Positions 58,790-64,000 of a DNA stretch of 64,000 nucleotides are shown in pieces. A program made the position numbers and the translations under genes. The notes below the pieces were generated by a model. It worked only from the letters and a program-made list of their open reading frames with translations. It made no database searches and was not told the origin of the DNA. The DNA is from Streptomyces sp. CB02414. Lineage in GTDB: Bacteria; Actinomycetota; Actinomycetes; Streptomycetales; Streptomycetaceae. Where the stretch lies: the NCBI RefSeq assembly GCF_001905385.1, contig NZ_LIPF01000001.1, positions 920,765 to 984,764 on the forward strand, given 5' to 3'. Position 1 is the stretch's first letter. The number at the start of each line of letters is the position of its first letter.

Positions 58790-59570
58790 CTTCCGCACCC
58801 GCCCCCGCGTCCTCCCCCGCCCCGGCCCCCGTACGCGCACCGGAGCCGCCGCCCGCCCCGGCACCGTTCCCTGGGTGGCGATGTACCACTCCGTCGGCGA
58901 CGCCTCCGACGACCCGTACCGCGTCACGGTCACGCCCGAGCGGCTGGACGCGCAGCTCGGCTGGCTGCGCCGGCGCGGTCTGCGGGGGGTGTCCGTCGCC
59001 GAGTTGCTGGCGGCGCGGGCCCGCGGCGAGGGCCGGGGTCTGGTCGGGCTGACCTTCGACGACGGGTACGCCGACTTCGTCGAGCACGCGCTGCCCCGCC
59101 TGAGCCACCACGGCTGCGGGGCCACCCTGTTCGTACTGCCGGGGCGGCTCGGCGGCGACAACGCGTGGGACCCGCTGGGGCCGCGCAAGCCCCTGCTGAC
59201 CGCCGACGGCATCCGGCACGCCGCGGCCCAGGGCGTCGAGATCGGCTCGCACGGCCTCACCCACGTCGACCTGACCGCCGCCGACGACGCCACGCTGACG
59301 GCCGAGACCACCGGGAGCCGGGCCCTGCTCACCGAGCTGACCGGCGCTCCGGTCACCGGCTTCTGCTACCCGTACGGCACGGTCGACGCCCGTGCCGCCG
59401 ACGCCGTACGGGCCGCCGGGTACACGTACGCCTGCGCCATCGACCCCGGCCCGCTCACCGGCCCGCACGCGCTGCCCCGTGTGCACGTGGGGCAGCGGGA
59501 CACGGCCGTACGGCTGCTGTTGAAGACCCGGCTGCACCGCCTGCGCCGCCGTGCCGCGACGGGGGTGTGA
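58695..59570 (+). CDS. Polysaccharide deacetylase (NodB-like)
   Basis: A 291-residue carbohydrate esterase family 4 protein that removes N- or O-acetyl groups from the polymer. NodB marks: VGLTFDDGYADF (catalytic base Asp and metal Asp), IGSHGLTHVDL (metal His residues) and FCYPYGTVDARAADAVRAAG. ATG at 58695 overlaps the flippase by 95 bp and gives an Ala/Ser-repeat N-terminus (ASASASASVPASASVPA) that may be an artefact; a later start inside 58800-58880 is possible. No clear signal peptide, so location (cytoplasm or membrane) is open. Confidence 0.85.
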   Translation: MAASASASASASVPASASVPAHASAVSAGPADFRTRPRVLPRPGPRTRTGAAARPGTVPWVAMYHSVGDASDDPYRVTVTPERLDAQLGWLRRRGLRGVSVAELLAARARGEGRGLVGLTFDDGYADFVEHALPRLSHHGCGATLFVLPGRLGGDNAWDPLGPRKPLLTADGIRHAAAQGVEIGSHGLTHVDLTAADDATLTAETTGSRALLTELTGAPVTGFCYPYGTVDARAADAVRAAGYTYACAIDPGPLTGPHALPRVHVGQRDTAVRLLLKTRLHRLRRRAATGV

Positions 59571-59571
59571 C

Positions 59572-60732
59572 GTGAAGGCCCTGCACGTCATCACCGGCCT
59601 CGGCGTGGGCGGCGCCGAGCAGCAACTGCGGCTGCTCCTGCGCCACCTCCCCGTCGACTGCGACGTCGTGACGCTCACCAACCCGGGCCCGGTCGCCGAC
59701 GGGCTGACGGCCGACGGCGTCGATGTCGTCCACCTCGGCATGGCCGGCAACCGCGACCTGGCCGCGCTGCCCCGCCTGACCCGGCTGATCCGCACCGGCG
59801 GCTACGACCTCGTGCACACCCACCTCTACCGGGCCTGCCTCTACGGCCGTCTCGCCGCCCGCCTGGCCGGCGTACGCGCCGTCGTGGCCACCGAACACTC
59901 CCTCGGCGACTCCCGGATGGAGGGCCGCCCGCTCACCTCCGGCGTCCGCGCGCTGTACCTGGCCGGGGAGCGGCTGGGCAGCGCCACGGTCGCCGTCTCG
60001 CCCACCGTCGCCGACCGGCTGAAGCGCTGGGGCGTGCCCGCGCCCCGCATCGAGGTCGTCCCCAACGGCATCGATCTGGCCCGCTTCCGCTTCGACCCGG
60101 TCGCCCGCCTGCGCACCCGCCGCCGCCTCGGTCTGCCCCAGGACGCGTACGTCGTCGGCGGCGTCGGCCGGCTCACCCCGGGCAAGCGGTTCGACGTGCT
60201 GGTCCGCGCGCTGGCCCGGCTCCCGGACGACTGCTGGCTGCTGCTGGTCGGCGGCGGCCCCGAGGAGCACGTCCTGCGCCGCACCGCCCGCGAGGCGGGG
60301 GTCGCCGACCGTGTCCTGCTCACCGGCGAACGCCCCTACGTCCCCGACGGCTCCCCCGGCCCCGACCTGCCCGCGCTCGCCTCGGCGATGGACGTGCTCG
60401 CCGCGCCGTCGGCCGAGGAGGCCTTCGGCCTGGCGGCCGTGGAGGGCCTGGCCTCGGGGCTGCCGGTCCTCTACGCCTCCTGCCCGGCGATCGAGGACCT
60501 GCCCCCGGACGCCGCGCCCACGGCCCGGCGGGTCACCGGCGGCGCGGAGGACTACGCCCGCGCGCTCGCCGAGGTCCGCGCCGCCGCCGAACCGGGCCCG
60601 GGGCCGCGTTCCGCGCCCGAGGCCGCCCGCCACTACTGCGTCACCCGCAGCGCCGCCCGGCTGATGGACGTGTACGCGGCCACCCTCACGCACCCGTTGT
60701 CCCCGGCACCCCAGGGAGTCAGTTCCGCATGA
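59572..60732 (+). CDS. GT4-family glycosyltransferase, second
   Basis: A 386-residue GT-B glycosyltransferase: VKALHVITGLGVGGAEQQLR, then DLVHTHLYRACLYGRLAARL, VVPNGIDLARFRFDP, GGVGRLTPGKRFDVLVRALA and the EX7E motif in SAEEAFGLAAVEGLASGLPV. It adds a second sugar to the repeat unit. GTG at 59572 follows the deacetylase stop directly; its stop overlaps the Wzz-like start as ATGA. Confidence 0.92.
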   Translation: MKALHVITGLGVGGAEQQLRLLLRHLPVDCDVVTLTNPGPVADGLTADGVDVVHLGMAGNRDLAALPRLTRLIRTGGYDLVHTHLYRACLYGRLAARLAGVRAVVATEHSLGDSRMEGRPLTSGVRALYLAGERLGSATVAVSPTVADRLKRWGVPAPRIEVVPNGIDLARFRFDPVARLRTRRRLGLPQDAYVVGGVGRLTPGKRFDVLVRALARLPDDCWLLLVGGGPEEHVLRRTAREAGVADRVLLTGERPYVPDGSPGPDLPALASAMDVLAAPSAEEAFGLAAVEGLASGLPVLYASCPAIEDLPPDAAPTARRVTGGAEDYARALAEVRAAAEPGPGPRSAPEAARHYCVTRSAARLMDVYAATLTHPLSPAPQGVSSA

Positions 60733-61460
60733 GCGAGTCAATGACCCGTCCCCCGGCCGAAGCCGCGGCGCCCGCGGCACCGGACGAGGAGGCCGCCCCG
60801 CCCTCCCGTCCCCGCCGCGCGCTCGCCGCCCTGCGTCCCGTCCTGCGCCGCGTCCGCGCCCTGCCGCCGTGGTCCGCGCTCGCGGCCGGGGTCCTCGCCG
60901 GCGGGCTGCTCGGCGCCGGCTACGGCCTCCTCACCACCGAGCGGTACTCGGCGACCAGTTACGTCGTCGCCGTCCCCGCCGACGCGTCCGACCCGGCGTC
61001 CGCGCTGGGCTTCGCGCAGGCCTACGGCCGGGTCGCCACGCAGCTCGCGGTGCTCGGGGACGCGCAGATGCACGCGGGGGTGCCGGTGGCGACCCTGGAG
61101 GAGAGCGTGCGCACCGCTACCTCGCCGGACGCGCCGATGGTCTCGGTGACGGCCACCTCCTCCCGTCCGGTGGAGGCCGCCGACATGGCCAACGCGGTCG
61201 CCCGCGCGCTGACCCGGCACGCGGCCGCGTCCGCCGACGACACCCACGTGGAGCTGCGCCAGTTCGCGCGGGCCACCGAGCCGACCGAGCCGTCGTCCGC
61301 GCCGACCGCGCTGACCGGGCTGGTCGGGGCGAGCGCGGGCGGGCTGCTGGGCGGTCTCGCACTGCTGGTCCGTCCGCGCCGCGCCGCGCGTGAGCCCGGC
61401 CGCGCGGCGGCGCCCGTGCCCGGCCCCGCCCCGGCCGCCGACGTCCGCGACCGGCTGTGA
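60729..61460 (+). CDS. Wzz/chain-length determinant-like membrane protein
   Basis: A 243-residue protein with a cytoplasmic Pro/Ala-rich N-terminus, helix 1 (WSALAAGVLAGGLLGAGYGL), an extracellular domain from TTERYSATSYVVAVPADASD to ARATEPTEPSSAP and helix 2 (GLVGASAGGLLGGLALLVR). This two-helix layout with TEPTEPSSP before the second helix is typical of polysaccharide co-polymerases that set chain length. No tyrosine kinase domain is fused. Overlaps both neighbours by four bases. Confidence 0.85.
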   Translation: MSESMTRPPAEAAAPAAPDEEAAPPSRPRRALAALRPVLRRVRALPPWSALAAGVLAGGLLGAGYGLLTTERYSATSYVVAVPADASDPASALGFAQAYGRVATQLAVLGDAQMHAGVPVATLEESVRTATSPDAPMVSVTATSSRPVEAADMANAVARALTRHAAASADDTHVELRQFARATEPTEPSSAPTALTGLVGASAGGLLGGLALLVRPRRAAREPGRAAAPVPGPAPAADVRDRL

Positions 61461-62635
61461 CGACGTACCCGGCGACGCACCGGGCGCCGTGCCCGAGCGC
61501 GCACCCGGTGCCGTACCCGCCGCCGGCGTACACGACGGAACTGGTCACCGACGAGGGCCGCTTCGGCGCGCTGGCGGCGGACTGGGGCCGGCTGCACCGC
61601 CGGTGCGCGGCGGCGACCCCGTTCCAGAGCCACGCCTGGCTGCACGCGTGGTGGCGTTCGTACGGCGCGCCCGGCCGGCTGCGGGTGCTGCTGGTCCGCG
61701 ACGGCCGGGAACTGGTCGCCGCCGCGCCGCTGACCCTCGTACGGCGTCCGGTCCCGGCGCTGGTGCCGCTGGGCGGGGCGATCTCCGACTACGGGGACGT
61801 GCTGCTGGACGACGGGCGCGGGGACGCCGCGGCGGCCGCGCTCACCGGGGCGCTGTCCCGGGCGGCCCGCACCGCGCTGATCGACCTGCGCGAGGTACGG
61901 CCGGGCGCCGCCGCCGAGCGGGTCTGGGACCGCTGGCGCGGGCCGCGGCACCGGGTGCCCGACTCGCTGTGCCTGGAACTGCCCGCCGCGCCCCTGCCCG
62001 AGCTGATCGCCCGGCTGCCCTCGGCCAAGTCCCAGCAGCGGGTCCGCGCCAAGCTGCGCAGGCTCGACGCGCTCGGCGTCGTCAGCCGCACCGTCCCGCC
62101 CGGCGAGGTGGACGCGGCGCTGCGCCGGCTGCTGGAGCTGCACCGGCTGCAGTGGCAGGGCCGGAAGGTGACCGGCGAGCACCTGCGGACCCGGTTCCGC
62201 GACCACCTGGTGCGGGCGGTGGGGCCGATGGTGCGCTCCGGGGACGCGGTGGTCACCGAGTTCCGGATGGACGGCGAGGTGGTGGCCGTGGACGTGACGC
62301 TGCTGGCGCGGCGGCTGGCCGGCGGCTATCTGTACGGCGCCCATCCTCGGCTGCGCGAACGGAAGGCGGACGTGGCCGTGATGCTGCTGGACGCGTGCGC
62401 GGAGCACGCCCGGGCGCCGGGGCGCGCCACGCTGAGCCTGCTGCGGGGCGACGAGCCGTACAAGCACCACTGGCGTCCGGAGCCGGTGGCGAACCAGCGG
62501 CTGCTGCTGGCCCGGCGGCGCACGGCCCCGCTGCTCACGGCGGCCCTGTGCGACGCGGCCGCGCGCCGGCGGGGCAAGGAACTGCTGCGGCGCCGGCGGG
62601 AGCGGAAGGAGCGCACTGGTGGCGACCGGACCTGA
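61457..62635 (+). CDS. FemAB/BcsL-type acyltransferase (GNAT fold)
   Basis: A 392-residue cytoplasmic protein of the CelD/BcsL family with FemAB-like double GNAT fold. Marks: FQSHAWLHAWWRSYGAPGRL, LGGAISDYGDVLLDDGRGDA and, in the second half, MVRSGDAVVTEFRMDGEVVA and GGYLYGAHPRLRERKADVAV. Such proteins acylate sugars or polymer units in exopolysaccharide pathways, so it may add an acyl or amino-acid group that the deacetylase later trims. Last gene of the operon, starting at GTG 61457 in a GTGA overlap. Confidence 0.85.
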   Translation: MTTYPATHRAPCPSAHPVPYPPPAYTTELVTDEGRFGALAADWGRLHRRCAAATPFQSHAWLHAWWRSYGAPGRLRVLLVRDGRELVAAAPLTLVRRPVPALVPLGGAISDYGDVLLDDGRGDAAAAALTGALSRAARTALIDLREVRPGAAAERVWDRWRGPRHRVPDSLCLELPAAPLPELIARLPSAKSQQRVRAKLRRLDALGVVSRTVPPGEVDAALRRLLELHRLQWQGRKVTGEHLRTRFRDHLVRAVGPMVRSGDAVVTEFRMDGEVVAVDVTLLARRLAGGYLYGAHPRLRERKADVAVMLLDACAEHARAPGRATLSLLRGDEPYKHHWRPEPVANQRLLLARRRTAPLLTAALCDAAARRRGKELLRRRRERKERTGGDRT

Positions 62636-62663
62636 CCGGCCCCGCCGCCACCGGTGCGGGCGG

Positions 62664-63872
62664 CTACTTGTGGCGCGAGTACCAGTCGAGGCGCATGCAG
62701 AGCTTCCCGCCGAGCCAGTACTCGACCCAGTCGCCGAGGTTCAGCGGCGAACAGTCGGCGGCGGGCTCGGGCACGGTGGGCACCGGGGGCACCGTGGGCG
62801 TGGTCGGCGTGGTCGGCTCCGGGACCTCGGGCGCGGGTTCGTCGGTGCGGCCGAAGAGCACGGACCGGTAGACGGCCGTGGAGCGGGGGTTGTCGTCGCA
62901 CTGCCACACGCCGTGCGGGCAGTAGTCGGTGAGCGTGTTGTACACGGGTTTGTGCTCGTCCATCCAGGCGAGCATCCGCCGCATGTACTCGGCGTTGTCG
63001 CCGTTGCGGAACAGTCCCCATTCCGGATAGGAGATGGGCTTGCCGTGCGCCTTGGCGAAATCGACGTGGTCCTGGAGTCCGTAGGGTTCCGTCACCTGTT
63101 CGTCGAACGGCATTCCGCGCGGCTGGTCGTAGGAATCCATGCCGATGATGTCGACGGTGGCGTCCCCCGGATAGCACTCGGTCCAGGGAATGGCGTCCCG
63201 GCCGCGGCTCGGGGTGAAGTCGAAGCGGAACTTCTGTCCCGGCACCGCGCGCATGGTGGTGACGATCCTGTTCCAGTACGTCTTCCAGGCTTCGGGGTCC
63301 GGCCCGCAGCGGTGGCTGTACGTGGTGCCGTTCATCTCCCAGCCGAGCACGAGGACCGTGTCCGGCACGCCCAGTTCGACGAGCCGTTCGGCGAGGGCGC
63401 GGTAGTGGTGGTCGAAGCGTCCGGCGGCGCCCTGGCGCAGGAGGGCGCGCACCTCTTCGTCGTCGAGCCCTTCCTCGTTGCGCTCCATCATGGGCACGTT
63501 GAGGACGAGCATCCGGTCGGCCTCGCGGGTGCGCCAGTCGGCCCACACGTCGAGGAAACCGGGGGCGCCCGCGATGTTGCTCCAGCGGTCGCCGGGCAGG
63601 TAGGTGTGCCCGACGCTCAGTTCGGCGCCGCCCAGCCAGTGGCTCAGCTCGGCCATCCGGGCCACGCCGCGCGGGCCGTAGTCGAGGTAGGCGCCGAAGG
63701 CGGGGGCGGCGGCCGCCGCGGGTGCCTGGGCGGCCAGCGGGGCCGGTGCGGGCGGGGGCGGTGCTCCGGCGGCGACCTGGGGGCCCGCGGCCAGCAGGGC
63801 CGCCGCCGCGAGCGTCGCCGCCACCGCGTACGCCGGCCGCCCCGGCCGGGTCCGTGTCCGACGTACGGCCAT
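62664..63872 (-). CDS. Secreted GH26-like glycoside hydrolase
   Basis: A 402-residue secreted beta-mannanase-like enzyme. Signal peptide at 1-38 (Tat-like RRTRTRPGRP then a hydrophobic stretch), a Pro/Ala linker, and a GH26 barrel at about 60-330: acid/base Glu in VLVLGWEMNGTTYS, nucleophile Glu in PISYPEWGLFRNGDN, and DIIGMDSYDQP. The C-terminus has a Thr/Pro-rich linker (PEPTTPTTPTVPPVPTVPE) and a small final domain with two cysteines. It converges on the exopolysaccharide operon and may trim or release that polymer. ATG 63872 has an AAAGGAGC site. Confidence 0.87.
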   Translation of the reverse strand: MAVRRTRTRPGRPAYAVAATLAAAALLAAGPQVAAGAPPPPAPAPLAAQAPAAAAAPAFGAYLDYGPRGVARMAELSHWLGGAELSVGHTYLPGDRWSNIAGAPGFLDVWADWRTREADRMLVLNVPMMERNEEGLDDEEVRALLRQGAAGRFDHHYRALAERLVELGVPDTVLVLGWEMNGTTYSHRCGPDPEAWKTYWNRIVTTMRAVPGQKFRFDFTPSRGRDAIPWTECYPGDATVDIIGMDSYDQPRGMPFDEQVTEPYGLQDHVDFAKAHGKPISYPEWGLFRNGDNAEYMRRMLAWMDEHKPVYNTLTDYCPHGVWQCDDNPRSTAVYRSVLFGRTDEPAPEVPEPTTPTTPTVPPVPTVPEPAADCSPLNLGDWVEYWLGGKLCMRLDWYSRHK

Positions 63873-64000
63873 GCCGGCTCCTTTCCTCGCCTTGATTGAA
63901 CGCATTACTGACACTCAGTCATATGAAATGCCATCACGCCACCGCGGTTACGGCTTTCGAGTGGGCCGATCGCCCGCTCCGGTGACCCGGAACGAATACG

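Overview
The window is about 70% GC, starts many genes with GTG or TTG behind GGAGG-type ribosome binding sites, and carries chaplins, dynamin-like sporulation GTPases, a second SSB protein, an LAXTG-type sortase substrate and a rare TTA codon. Together these identify a Streptomyces chromosome. The order chaplin G, tyrosinase, tyrosinase cofactor, chaplin F matches what I recall of the S. coelicolor region near SCO2699-SCO2705. I see no insertion sequence, integrase, prophage, CRISPR array or rRNA; the only RNA gene is tRNA-Arg(UCU).

Layout. 1-6 kb: an EamA exporter (cut by the window edge) divergent from a MarR regulator across a perfect inverted repeat, then malQ, a PadR regulator followed by the stump of a lost ABC ATPase gene, a methyltransferase and a decayed small ORF. 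6-15 kb: HNH endonuclease, MscS channel, then a sugar island (ROK regulator, solute-binding lipoprotein, two permeases, GH4 phospho-glycosidase, BadF-type sugar kinase) closed by a strong hairpin. 15-26.6 kb: a signalling island with a GlnX-like sensor, a GlnH-like amino-acid-binding protein, a coiled-coil protein with a TTA codon, PknG-type kinase, PP2C phosphatase, vWA protein and FHA protein. 26.6-39.3 kb: PCMT-like methyltransferase, truncated globin, a large MacB/FtsX-type ABC exporter, acyl-CoA thioesterase, ettA and small unknowns.

39.3-47.6 kb: a thioester-domain surface protein with an LADTG sortase motif, ssbB, dynB-dynA, tRNA-Arg, a D-2-hydroxyacid dehydrogenase and a DUF2087 protein. 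47.6-52.2 kb: a cell-surface island with chpG, a secreted tyrosinase pair, three small secreted proteins without an assigned role and chpF. 52.4-64 kb: an eight-gene, largely translationally coupled Wzx/Wzy-like exopolysaccharide operon (GT4, polyprenyl-phosphate sugar transferase, polymerase/ligase, MVIN-family flippase, polysaccharide deacetylase, GT4, Wzz-like protein, FemAB/BcsL-like acyltransferase) facing a secreted GH26-like glycosidase.

The two most interesting systems are the enlarged PknG signalling island, where kinase, phosphatase and FHA protein all carry paired zinc ribbons and one member has a TTA codon (potential bldA control), and the surface island, where chaplins, secreted tyrosinase, orphan secreted proteins and a complete polysaccharide pathway with its own deacetylase and glycosidase lie side by side. 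All functions are inferred from sequence features and recalled family knowledge; no search was run.
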